Assembly: GCA_025454275.1 (NCBI GenBank)
Contig: JALOOS010000171.1
Span: 1-5,263 of the forward strand
Source of the DNA: Desulfobacterales bacterium
Lineage (GTDB): Bacteria; Desulfobacterota; Desulfobacteria; Desulfobacterales; SpSt-501
Direction: 5' to 3'
Length of the DNA: 5,263 nt
A program made the translations under genes and the position numbers. Under the pieces are notes generated by a model. The model had not been told where the DNA came from and ran no database searches. It saw only the letters and a list, made by a program, of their open reading frames with translations. Below, in pieces: positions 1-5,263 of the stretch (position 1 is the stretch's first letter; every line of letters starts with the position of its first letter).

Positions 1-53
1 TAATACGAATTGAGGCCTTCGATGACCGGTTGATACCTTGGTTTGACGAACAT
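1..53 (-). CDS. N-terminal fragment of an unrecognised protein, cut by the left edge
   Basis: An ATG at 53-51 opens a frame that stays open to the window edge and encodes MFVKPRYQPVIEGLNSY, after which the next codon is cut off (TA-). The start is well supported: GAGGA at 65-61 sits seven bases upstream. An AT-rich promoter-like patch and a GC-rich leader hairpin lie further upstream. The residues read like the start of a soluble cytoplasmic protein, with no signal peptide or membrane segment so far. I do not recognise the family and assign no function. It has the same orientation as all other genes here but is separated from the tRNA by about 245 bases, so it probably begins a new transcription unit. 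The chance of a spurious ORF is reduced by the ribosome binding site and the protein-like composition, but only 17 codons are visible. Confidence 0.6.
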   Translation of the reverse strand, partial: MFVKPRYQPVIEGLNSY

Positions 54-66
54 CGGCCCTTCCTCG
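54..66 (-). promoter_or_regulatory. Ribosome binding site of the left-edge gene
   Basis: On the minus strand the sequence before the ATG reads GAGGAAGGGCCG. GAGGA (65-61) is a good Shine-Dalgarno match at a spacing of seven bases, and it decides the start of the truncated left-edge gene. Confidence 0.6.
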
Positions 67-67
67 T

Positions 68-108
68 AGAGAAAAATTCCCTCTCTCCGGCCGGATCCGG
101 AAGCCGGC
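68..108 (-). other. Leader hairpins upstream of the left-edge gene
   Basis: Two consecutive inverted repeats lie in the presumed leader. GCCGG (108-104) can pair with CCGGC (94-90) around a nine-base loop, and AGAGA (86-82) can pair with TCTCT (72-68) immediately before the Shine-Dalgarno sequence. The first is GC-rich and likely to form; the second is weak. There is no clean U-tract directly after the GC stem, so I do not call a terminator. It may be only leader structure. Confidence 0.3.
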
Positions 109-136
109 AGGTGCATTAATCTTTTTGGGAACAGTT

Positions 137-166
137 CTTATAAATTTTACTAACTTAGCTTGATAA
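137..166 (-). promoter_or_regulatory. Candidate sigma-70-type promoter for the left-edge gene
   Basis: The patch 121-170 is conspicuously AT-rich against its GC-rich surroundings. On the minus strand it offers TTATCA (166-161, four of six matches to TTGACA), an 18-base spacer and TATAAG (142-137, five of six matches to TATAAT). Transcription would begin near 130, giving a leader of about 75-80 bases before the ATG at 53. The assignment is by eye. On the plus strand TATAAA (139-144) could also serve, but no plus-strand gene follows. Confidence 0.35.
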
Positions 167-186
167 ACGTATCGGCCGGACATGGT

Positions 187-216
187 AAAAACTTAAGGGC
201 CGTTGTGCGGGCGGCC
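187..216 (-). terminator. Possible weak intrinsic terminator after the tRNA
   Basis: On the minus strand GGCCG (216-212) and CGGCC (202-198) form a five-pair GC stem with a nine-base loop. After a short gap (CTTAAG) comes a run of five T (191-187). The T-run is six bases away from the stem, so this is a weak candidate. Its place, about 80-110 bases after the tRNA and just before an AT-rich promoter-like patch, fits the end of the tRNA transcript. Confidence 0.3.
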
Positions 217-230
217 TTGAACCGGGTGCG

Positions 231-273
231 CCGGCAAGGAGGTGAGCGGCCGGTATCGTCCACGAACGCCGGC
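231..273 (-). other. tRNA trailer with competing hairpins and an anti-Shine-Dalgarno-like segment
   Basis: Downstream of the tRNA on the same strand, CCGGC (253-249) can pair either backwards with GCCGG (273-269) or forwards with GCCGG (235-231). The two pairings exclude each other. The backward hairpin has an extra TCG/CGA inner stem around a TGGA loop. Between or after the stems lies TCACCTCCTT (245-236), which equals the pyrimidine-rich 3' tail of 16S rRNA and stays unpaired in both folds. This is structure seen directly in the sequence; any regulatory role is inference. GCCGG repeats are common in a GC-rich genome. Confidence 0.3.
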
Positions 274-297
274 AATCGTTATAAGGTCCGGTTGTTG

Positions 298-369
298 GAT
301 GCACGATGAGATTTGAACTCATGACCCCTACCGTGTCAGGGTAGTGCTCTCCCCCTGAGCTACGTGCCT
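298..369 (-). tRNA. tRNA-Val (anticodon GAC), with an imperfect acceptor end
   Basis: Read on the minus strand this folds as a tRNA. The acceptor is AGGCACG (369-363), followed by TA. The D arm is GCTC/GAGC with an AGGGGGA loop. The anticodon arm is CTACC/GGTAG with loop CTGACAC, giving anticodon GAC for valine codons GTC and GTT. The T arm is ATGAG/CTCAT with loop TTCAAAT, followed by acceptor strand CGTGCAT (305-299). All internal stems pair perfectly and invariant T33, T8, A14 and A21 are in place. The acceptor has one mismatch (G2 against A71), the first pair is A1-T72, and the next base, in the discriminator place, is C where valine tRNAs normally have A. CCA follows T72 directly rather than a discriminator base, so either CCA is added after transcription or a base is missing near the 3' end. 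A promoter lies immediately upstream, which argues that it is expressed. A decayed copy or sequence error near the 3' end is possible. Confidence 0.85.
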
Positions 370-382
370 ATCGTAAAAAATT

Positions 383-411
383 TTTCTAACACTGCAGATG
401 GTGGCTGTCAA
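383..411 (-). promoter_or_regulatory. Sigma-70-type promoter of the tRNA-Val gene
   Basis: On the minus strand a perfect TTGACA (411-406) is followed by a 17-base spacer and TAGAAA (388-383, four of six matches to TATAAT). The next 13 bases are AT-rich and lead to the tRNA 5' end at 369. Initiation would thus fall near 376, a few bases before the mature tRNA. The -35 box begins just after the pgsA stop codon (416-414), so the tRNA can be transcribed independently of the protein cluster in front of it. Confidence 0.65.
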
Positions 412-413
412 GC

Positions 414-1021
414 CTATTTGCCGGTGTTCGGCGGTGGTCCGTCGTTCTTTCGGGAGCTGTTCCCAAGCCCGGACTGCAATATGTGGAGCCCCACATAGGT
501 ATAATGCAGTACCGTGATGGCGGCTGTGCCCCAGAAAAGGGACTGTTTCGCCGGATCGGCCCAGTCCGCTTGGAGGTTCAGAAGGGTGAATGCGATCGTA
601 ATGACCTGCAAGGCGGTGGTCCACTTGCTGATGAGCGAGGGGCGGATTTCGAAGGAAACGCGGGTGAAGGTCAGGACAGCGATTCCGGTGGCGATGATGA
701 CGTCGCGGCTGATCACCACCACGACGAGCCACAATGAAGGACCCCAAGGGTGATGTAGGCCGCGGTGAGGAGAAGCTTGTCGGCGATGGGGTCGAGAATG
801 GCCCCGAGCTCGCTGCGCTGGTTCATGGCGCGTGCGATCAGCCCGTCCAGCCCGTCGCTCACCCCGGCCAGGACGAACACCAGCAGGGCGTAGCCGTCGA
901 GGTTCCGGATCAGGAAAATCACGAACAGCGGGACCAGCAGGATCCGCAGAACGGTCAGGATGTTCGGGATGTTGATGGTGAGCTTGGGCCTGCGCCGGAG
1001 GCCCCAGGGTTTAGGAGACAT
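414..1021 (-). CDS. pgsA: CDP-alcohol phosphatidyltransferase (PgsA type), frame interrupted near 742-745
   Basis: This integral membrane enzyme most likely makes phosphatidylglycerophosphate from CDP-diacylglycerol and glycerol-3-phosphate, the committed step to phosphatidylglycerol. The family motif D-x2-D-G-x2-A-R-x8-G-x3-D-x3-D is complete: D56, D59, G60, A63, R64, G73, D77 and D81. NIPNILTVLRILLVPLF near the N-terminus and ISRDVII further on are typical of the family. The ATG at 1021-1019 opens a frame that goes off track after YITLG (residue 93) and stops after 102 codons. The homologous remainder (PSLWLVVVVISRDVII onward, to the stop at 416-414) continues in another frame. Restoring one G to the GGGG run (742-745 on the plus strand) gives ITLGGPSLWLVV and a 202-residue protein, close to the usual family length, with about five or six hydrophobic segments. 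The cause may be a sequencing error or a true inactivating mutation. I see no slippery site. The start has only a weak Shine-Dalgarno match and lies 46 bases after the previous gene. Exact substrate is inferred from family resemblance. Confidence 0.8.
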
Positions 1022-1067
1022 GAACGTTGGCTGCCTGTGTCGATAAGGTCGGCCCGGGGGAGGCTCG

Positions 1068-1757
1068 CTATTTCGGGTTGAGGGCCACCCTCAGGGCGTT
1101 TTCCAGCGCCTCGACCACGGCCACTTCAAAGGTGTCGAATGGATGCAGGGCCAGGGCGGCCGCAAGCTCGCTCCCCCCTCCTGCGTAATCTACCATCAGG
1201 GTTGCCTCGTTTGGCTTCATCTCTTTGACCTGGACCCCCCGCACGCCCGGAAGGCTTCCCAGTGCGCGGCGCAGTTTCACGAAATTGGCAAGATTGCCGC
1301 TGCCCTCTACCGTCAGCTCCACCGGCGCGGCGGCCGCCGCCGGCGTTGCCTGAAGCGCTCCCGCCCCGGCCAGGGCTTCCCGGATCTTTCCGGCCGCCAC
1401 CGTGGCCTGGATCAAAACCCGGTGCTGCTTACCGGAGGGGGCCTCCGAGAGTACCCTGAACCCCTGGATGTACTCCTCCGAGCGGTCGAGCAGAAGTTCC
1501 GACAATCGTTTGAAGTGTTGCGCAGCACCCTCCGGGCTTGCGATCTCGACGGCAACGGCCGCGACCGCCTGCTTGAGGCCGCCGGCGATGGCGGCCTCCC
1601 GGGCCGCCGGAATGTTGCCGCCCGTCAGCACGGCCGACCCCACCACCGTGATCGTGCGGGCTTCATCCGGCCTCTGGGCTCCGGCCGGCCCCCCCCACAT
1701 CATCCCGGAGAAAAACAGGATGAGTGCCCAGGCGACGATAGCCGTTCGAGATCTCAT
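1068..1757 (-). CDS. Exported protein with a FlgT_N-like domain
   Basis: A 229-residue predicted periplasmic protein. It opens with a clear signal peptide: MRSR, a hydrophobic stretch at about residues 6-20, and a likely cut after AGA near residue 27. Residues about 35-122 resemble the N-terminal domain of the flagellar assembly protein FlgT and related proteins: a TVVGSA strand, an AREAAIAGGLKQAV helix, EEYIQGFRVLSE, and HRVLIQATV. An Ala/Pro-rich linker (about 133-145) leads to a second compact domain (about 146-229) with the pattern LRRALGSLPGV-RGVQVKEM-NEATLMVDYAGG that I cannot name. No flagellar genes are near, so a flagellar role is not supported; a general envelope role is the safer guess. 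The start is supported by AAGGA (1770-1766) eight bases upstream. It lies 76 bases after the prenyl synthase gene and 46 before pgsA, in the same direction, probably co-transcribed. Confidence 0.7.
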   Translation of the reverse strand: MRSRTAIVAWALILFFSGMMWGGPAGAQRPDEARTITVVGSAVLTGGNIPAAREAAIAGGLKQAVAAVAVEIASPEGAAQHFKRLSELLLDRSEEYIQGFRVLSEAPSGKQHRVLIQATVAAGKIREALAGAGALQATPAAAAAPVELTVEGSGNLANFVKLRRALGSLPGVRGVQVKEMKPNEATLMVDYAGGGSELAAALALHPFDTFEVAVVEALENALRVALNPK

Positions 1758-1765
1758 GAAATCCG

Positions 1766-1770
1766 TCCTT
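1766..1770 (-). promoter_or_regulatory. Ribosome binding site of the FlgT_N-like gene
   Basis: AAGGA on the minus strand, eight bases before the ATG at 1757-1755. It supports this start over any internal one. Confidence 0.55.
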
Positions 1771-1795
1771 AAACGAAGGGAGGTGCTCTACGCCA

Positions 1796-1824
1796 TAGAT
1801 AAACGAGAATGGTCGTCGTATCAA
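1796..1824 (-). promoter_or_regulatory. Weak candidate promoter before the FlgT_N-like gene
   Basis: TTGATA (1824-1819, five of six matches to TTGACA), a 17-base spacer and TATCTA (1801-1796, three of six to TATAAT) lie in the 76-base gap between the prenyl synthase and the FlgT_N-like gene. The -10 match is poor; the genes may simply be read through from upstream. Confidence 0.2.
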
Positions 1825-1833
1825 GTGGCGGCG

Positions 1834-2814
1834 TCAGACCTTCCGGGCCAGGGTGTAGTCGGCGATGTCATGCATGGTTTCAAGGGCGGCGGAGGGTGGA
1901 AAATCGACCAGGGCCGCCCTGGCCTTTTCGATATAGAGTCCGGCCACCTTTTCGGTGTAGCGCAGGGCGCCGCAACCGGTGAACAGATCAATCAGTTTCC
2001 GGAAATCCGCGTCGGTAAAATCCCTCTCCCGGACCAGGCCGGCAATCCATTTGCGGTCGGCGGAGCGGGCGTTTCGCAGGGCGTGGATCAGCGGAAGGGT
2101 GAGCTTGCCCTCCCGCAGATCGGCTCCGGTCGCCTTGCCGAGCTGCGGGGTGTCGGCTATGTAGTCGAGAAGGTCGTCGACGACCTGAAAGGCCATGCCC
2201 AGGTTGAATCCGTAGTCGGCCAGAGCGCTCTGCCGTTCGGCGGGTGCATCCGCCAAGACGGCGCTCACGCGGCAGGCGGCCTGGAAGAGAAGGGCGGTCT
2301 TGCGGCGAATCACCTCCAAATATTCCTCTTCGGACAGGCCGATATCGCCCTTGCGCATCAGCTGGTGCACCTCTCCCTGGGACATGGCCTCGGTCAGCTC
2401 GGCCAGGATCCGCACCACCGCGATCCGTTCGGTGCCGGCGGTGATGGCCAGGGCGCGCGCCAGCAGAAAATCCCCGACCAGAACCGCGATGGAGTTGCCC
2501 CACACGCGGTGGGCCACCGGTTTGCCGCGCCGCAGCGACGCTCCATCCACAAGGTCGTCATGGAGCAGGGTGGCGGCGTGCAGGTATTCGAAGGCGGTGG
2601 AGAAGGTCTTGTCGTAGGTGCCGGCATAGCCGCACACCTTGGCGGAGAGCACCATCAGCAGCGGCCGCAGCCGTTTGCCGCCGCTGAACAGGATGTGGCC
2701 GGCCACCTCCCGCACGAGATCGAGGTGGGGATGGAGGTTGTTCAACAGCTCCTTTTCGATCGCCTCCAGATCTTCTTTCACCGCCTCCTGGATCCTGCGC
2801 TTGAGATCGCTCAC
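1834..2814 (-). CDS. ispB: Long-chain polyprenyl diphosphate synthase (IspB-like)
   Basis: A trans-isoprenyl diphosphate synthase of 326 residues, normal for the family. It extends an allylic diphosphate with isopentenyl diphosphate, most likely to make the side chain of menaquinone or ubiquinone. Family signatures are all present: GGKRLRP at 45-51, the first aspartate-rich motif LLHDDLVD with D86, D87 and D90, and the second motif VVDDLLDYIAD with D213, D214 and D217. A small residue (Ala81) five positions before the first motif, where short-chain synthases carry a bulky aromatic, argues for a long product (C40 or so), but exact length cannot be read from sequence. The start is GTG (2814-2812) and overlaps the rimO stop as GTGA, with GGGAG (2826-2822) seven bases upstream, so translation is probably coupled to rimO. 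No odd features were seen. Alternatives are other chain-length members such as HepT-like or geranylgeranyl enzymes. Confidence 0.88.
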   Translation of the reverse strand: MSDLKRRIQEAVKEDLEAIEKELLNNLHPHLDLVREVAGHILFSGGKRLRPLLMVLSAKVCGYAGTYDKTFSTAFEYLHAATLLHDDLVDGASLRRGKPVAHRVWGNSIAVLVGDFLLARALAITAGTERIAVVRILAELTEAMSQGEVHQLMRKGDIGLSEEEYLEVIRRKTALLFQAACRVSAVLADAPAERQSALADYGFNLGMAFQVVDDLLDYIADTPQLGKATGADLREGKLTLPLIHALRNARSADRKWIAGLVRERDFTDADFRKLIDLFTGCGALRYTEKVAGLYIEKARAALVDFPPSAALETMHDIADYTLARKV

Positions 2815-4160
2815 GCCACTTCTCCCATCAGGTCGTATTCCATGGCATCGTTGACACGCACCCGCGTGAAGCGGCCGATCGGCAGTTCATGCCCGCAGGC
2901 CGCCGTGTTTACGTAAGTGACCCCGTCCACCTCGGGAGCCTGAAAGTAAGTGCGCCCGGCAAACAGATGGTTTCCCAGGTTCTCCTCGATCAGCACCGGG
3001 TAGATCTTATCGATCCGCCCCTGGTTCAACTCGGCGGCGATGTCCATCTGGGCCGACATCAGCTGGTCATAGCGCTCTTGGGCGACCTCCCGGGGCACAT
3101 GGCCGCGCAAGCGGTGGGAGGGGATGTCCTCTGCGTCAGAATAGACGAAGGCACCCAGGTGGTCAAACCGGATCTCTTCGGCAAAGCCCATCAGTTCATC
3201 GAAATCCTTGTCGGTTTCGCCCGGGAAGCCGACGATGACGGTGGTGCGCAGGACCGCATCCGGGACTATCCCGCGAATGCGGCGGCAGAGGTCGCCCAGG
3301 CGCTCGCGGGTGGTGTCCCGGCCCATGCGCTTTAGGATCCGGTTGCTGGCATGCTGGATCGGAAGGTCGAAATAAGAGCAGATGTTGGGATGGGCGGCGA
3401 CGGCGCGGATGAACTCGTCGTCGATGCTCTCCGGGTGGCCGTAGAGAACACGGATCCAGGGTTTCTCCGCGCCATTGCGCTTGTTCCCGCAAAGGCTCGC
3501 CAGGGAATCGGCCAGGCGGCCGAGGGAGCGGGGGGGGACAAGGTCCCGGCCGTAAGCGGTCGTGTCCTGGGCCACAAGGATCAACTCCTTGACGCCCGAA
3601 GCGATCAGCTCCTTCGCCTCTGCAATGAGATCCTCCGGGAGGCGGCTGCGGTGCCGGCCGCGCAGCTTCGGAATGATGCAGTAGGTGCAGTCGCGGCTGC
3701 AGCCTTCGGCGACCTTCAAGTAGGCCATGTGGGGTGTCGACAGCACCCGCCGGCAATCACGGTGAAGATCGGGGGCCCGGTCGGGGTCGGGCAGGATGGC
3801 CCCGCGCCCCCGGCCGCCACCGTCGGCGGCCTCCACGATCCGGTCGAAGGCCCCGGTGCCTAAAAAGAGGTCCACTTCCGGCATGGTCCGGACCAACTCC
3901 TCGCGGTAACGTTCGGGGAGGCAGCCGGCAACGACCAGACGCCGGCATGTGCCGGATTTCTTGAGTTCGGCGAGCTCCAGGATGGTGTCCAGGGATTCCT
4001 GGGCGGCGGCTTCGATGAAGCTGCAGGTGTTGACGACGATGGTGTGCGCCTCTTCCGGGTCGTCCGTGAGAGTCCATCCGGCCCGTTGCAGGCGCCCCAG
4101 CATGTTCTCGCTGTCGACCTGGTTCTTGGCGCAGCCGAGGCTGACGAGATGCAGCTTCAT
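2811..4160 (-). CDS. rimO: Ribosomal protein S12 (Asp) methylthiotransferase RimO
   Basis: A radical SAM enzyme that adds a methylthio group to a conserved aspartate of ribosomal protein S12. The 449-residue length is typical. The N-terminal UPF0004 domain carries the three cysteines of the auxiliary iron-sulfur cluster: C10 in SLGCAKNQVDSE, C46 in VVNTCSFIE and C80 in VAGCLPERY. The radical SAM core holds CxxxCxxC as C154, C158 and C161 within EGCSRDCTYCIIPKLRG. A C-terminal TRAM domain covers about 376-449. The SLGCAKNQVDSEN opening, DLPIQHAS and VGFPGET are characteristic of RimO and separate it from MiaB. ATG at 4160-4158 fits the family start (MKLHLVSLGCAKN). It has no convincing Shine-Dalgarno sequence, which is unusual next to its neighbours. 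It follows a 152-base gap with promoter-like boxes, so it is probably the first gene of the cluster, and it overlaps the prenyl synthase start by four bases. Confidence 0.96.
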   Translation of the reverse strand: MKLHLVSLGCAKNQVDSENMLGRLQRAGWTLTDDPEEAHTIVVNTCSFIEAAAQESLDTILELAELKKSGTCRRLVVAGCLPERYREELVRTMPEVDLFLGTGAFDRIVEAADGGGRGRGAILPDPDRAPDLHRDCRRVLSTPHMAYLKVAEGCSRDCTYCIIPKLRGRHRSRLPEDLIAEAKELIASGVKELILVAQDTTAYGRDLVPPRSLGRLADSLASLCGNKRNGAEKPWIRVLYGHPESIDDEFIRAVAAHPNICSYFDLPIQHASNRILKRMGRDTTRERLGDLCRRIRGIVPDAVLRTTVIVGFPGETDKDFDELMGFAEEIRFDHLGAFVYSDAEDIPSHRLRGHVPREVAQERYDQLMSAQMDIAAELNQGRIDKIYPVLIEENLGNHLFAGRTYFQAPEVDGVTYVNTAACGHELPIGRFTRVRVNDAMEYDLMGEVA

Positions 4161-4241
4161 GTTGCCATCGAGTGCTCGGCGACACCCGCTTGGAGCAGAG
4201 GATCCGGCGGTCCGGGGCCAGGCACGGTGTGGGATCGGAAT

Positions 4242-4281
4242 ATTATAATGGTAAAGTTAACAAGAGGGGCGTGAATGTCAA
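4242..4281 (-). promoter_or_regulatory. Promoter region upstream of rimO
   Basis: On the minus strand a perfect TTGACA (4281-4276) and a perfect TATAAT (4247-4242) lie in the apbE-rimO gap, but 28 bases apart, about one helical turn more than the normal 17. GTTAAC, a six-base palindrome, lies between them, and the -10 box is part of the palindrome ATTATAAT. They may belong to two overlapping promoters, each with a poorer partner, or to one promoter needing an activator that distorts DNA. Initiation from the TATAAT would be near 4235 and leave a leader of about 75 bases. Confidence 0.45.
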
Positions 4282-4312
4282 CGCAGCGGTGGGTGGCGCC
4301 TTTGGGCTGAGA

Positions 4313-5263
4313 TCACGGGGCCGGCTCCGGCCGGAATCCGCTGGAGGCATGGTTCTCAAGGCTCCCGTCGGGTTTTTCAACGACGATCAGCCCCTCGACC
4401 CCCTCGGTCCTTTCTATGAGCGCCAGGCCCCTCTCAGCGCCCATCACGATCAGGGCGGTGGCGAGCCCATCGGCCAGGGTGCAGTCGGGGGCCAGCACCG
4501 AGGCGCTGACCACGTGGCTGGAAACAGGATAGCCGGTCCGGGGGTCGATGATGTGGGCATAGCGCACCCCGTTGTGGATAAAGAAATTGCGGTAGTCGCC
4601 GCTGGTGGCAAGGGCCTGGTCCCGGAGTGCGATGACCGCGTGGAGATCGTCGACCCTGGCATCGGGGGCGGGGCGGCTGATGCCGACCCGCCAGGGCTTT
4701 CCGTCGCTGCGTTTGCCGGAGGCTGCGGTCTCCCCTCCGATCTCCACCAGGAAGTCGGTGAACCCGGAGCGGCGGAGCACCTCCGCCACTGCATCCACGC
4801 CATACCCCTTGGCGATCGAGGATAGGTCCAGGCTGACATCCCCCCGGCGCTTGACCAGCGCCCCGTGCTCCCGGATCTCGATCGCATCGAAGCCGACCTC
4901 GGCCATCAGGGCGGCGATCGCCTCCGGTGCGGGGGCTCGGTCCCGGCGCCCGCCGCGGCCGAATCCCCAGAGATCGACGAGCGGATTCACCGTTCCGTCC
5001 CAGGCACCGCCCGTCATCGCGTAAACCTGAGCGGCGGCCTGCATCACCCGCAGAAAATCGGTCGAGACCGGAAACTCCGCGCCCGTCTCCCGGAAGCGGT
5101 TGAAGCGGCTGATCTCGCTCTCCGGCAGATAGGGGGACATGCTCCGGTTGATCTCCTCCAGGCGCCGCTCGATCTTATCCTTGGTCCCCTTCACCGCAGC
5201 TGCGGAGCCGGCCACCACCTTGACGTGGTAGGTGGTGCCCATGGTGCGGCCTTCGATCAGGTG
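4313..5263 (-). CDS. apbE: FAD:protein FMN transferase (ApbE), N-terminus beyond the right edge
   Basis: ApbE moves FMN from FAD onto a threonine or serine of target proteins such as the NqrB/C or RnfD/G subunits, and normally acts in the periplasm. The frame is open to the right edge; seven codons (HLIEGRT) precede the first visible Met in the family motif TMGTTYHVKV, so that Met is internal and the signal or lipoprotein peptide lies outside the window. Numbering from this Met, key motifs are: GGAWDGTVNPLVDLWGFG (78-95), SLDLSSIAKGYGVD (137-150), GGETAASGKRSDGKPW (159-174), TSGDYRNFF (203-211), HIIDPRTGYPV (230-240) with D233 and T236, and LADGLATALIVMG (256-268) with D258 and T262 as probable metal ligands. 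About 316 residues are visible, so little is missing. No Rnf or Nqr genes are in view, so its target is unknown. It ends 152 bases before rimO. Confidence 0.93.
   Translation of the reverse strand, partial: HLIEGRTMGTTYHVKVVAGSAAAVKGTKDKIERRLEEINRSMSPYLPESEISRFNRFRETGAEFPVSTDFLRVMQAAAQVYAMTGGAWDGTVNPLVDLWGFGRGGRRDRAPAPEAIAALMAEVGFDAIEIREHGALVKRRGDVSLDLSSIAKGYGVDAVAEVLRRSGFTDFLVEIGGETAASGKRSDGKPWRVGISRPAPDARVDDLHAVIALRDQALATSGDYRNFFIHNGVRYAHIIDPRTGYPVSSHVVSASVLAPDCTLADGLATALIVMGAERGLALIERTEGVEGLIVVEKPDGSLENHASSGFRPEPAP

Noticed and set aside
236..245. AAGGAGGTGA on the plus strand as a ribosome binding site
   Set aside because: No ATG, GTG or TTG lies at a workable distance downstream, and the nearest frames run into stops within the tRNA gene.
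236..253. TCACCTCCTT on the minus strand as the 3' end of a 16S rRNA gene
   Set aside because: The upstream sequence does not match the conserved 16S 3' region (GGCTGGA before TCACCTCC), and no other rRNA sequence is visible.
298..369. tRNA gene as an integration site of a mobile element
   Set aside because: No integrase gene, direct repeat of the tRNA 3' end or foreign-looking gene is visible in the window.
735..760. Programmed -1 frameshifting in pgsA
   Set aside because: The in-frame codons CTT GGG GTC do not allow tRNA re-pairing after a -1 slip, and no slippery heptamer is present. A base loss explains the data better.
1402..2916. Long plus-strand open frame of about 504 codons opposite the prenyl synthase and FlgT_N-like genes
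   Set aside because: It is antisense to two well-supported genes, crosses their boundaries, has no recognisable domain, and is the kind of stop-free shadow expected in GC-rich DNA.
4157..4168. Three-codon mini-ORF (ATG GCA ACA TGA) overlapping the rimO start
   Set aside because: It has no ribosome binding site and such short frames occur often by chance; there is no evidence of leader control.

Overview
The window looks like a chromosomal housekeeping stretch from a GC-rich Gram-negative bacterium. The most likely source is a deltaproteobacterium (Desulfobacterota or a relative), judged from the style of the CDP-alcohol phosphatidyltransferase and its neighbours. This placement is an inference from protein recognition, not a search. 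Every gene I can support lies on the minus strand, so transcription runs from right (5263) to left (1).

In transcription order the layout is as follows. An apbE gene (flavin transferase) is cut by the right edge and ends at 4313. A 152-bp gap follows, holding consensus-like promoter elements. A compact cluster comes next: rimO (ribosomal protein S12 methylthiotransferase, 4160-2811); a long-chain polyprenyl diphosphate synthase (2814-1834), whose GTG start overlaps the rimO stop; a small exported protein with a FlgT_N-like domain (1757-1068); and a PgsA-type CDP-alcohol phosphatidyltransferase (1021-414). The last reading frame is broken by what looks like a single-base loss in a run of four C at 742-745 (G on the coding strand). 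Just beyond pgsA is a tRNA-Val(GAC) gene (about 369-298). It has its own promoter, with a perfect TTGACA -35 box at the 3' end of pgsA. Its acceptor end is imperfect.

The left 300 bases hold the tRNA 3' trailer, a possible terminator, an AT-rich promoter-like patch, a hairpin-containing leader, and the first 17 codons of a further minus-strand gene (53-1). That gene has a good ribosome binding site but I do not recognise its product.

The proteins serve separate housekeeping jobs: flavinylation of redox proteins, ribosome modification, quinone side-chain synthesis and phospholipid synthesis. They appear linked by shared transcription rather than by one pathway. I see no mobile element, CRISPR array, toxin or defence system. 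The points most worth a second look are the pgsA frameshift, the odd tRNA acceptor stem, and an anti-Shine-Dalgarno-like sequence (TCACCTCCTT) set between competing hairpins in the tRNA trailer.
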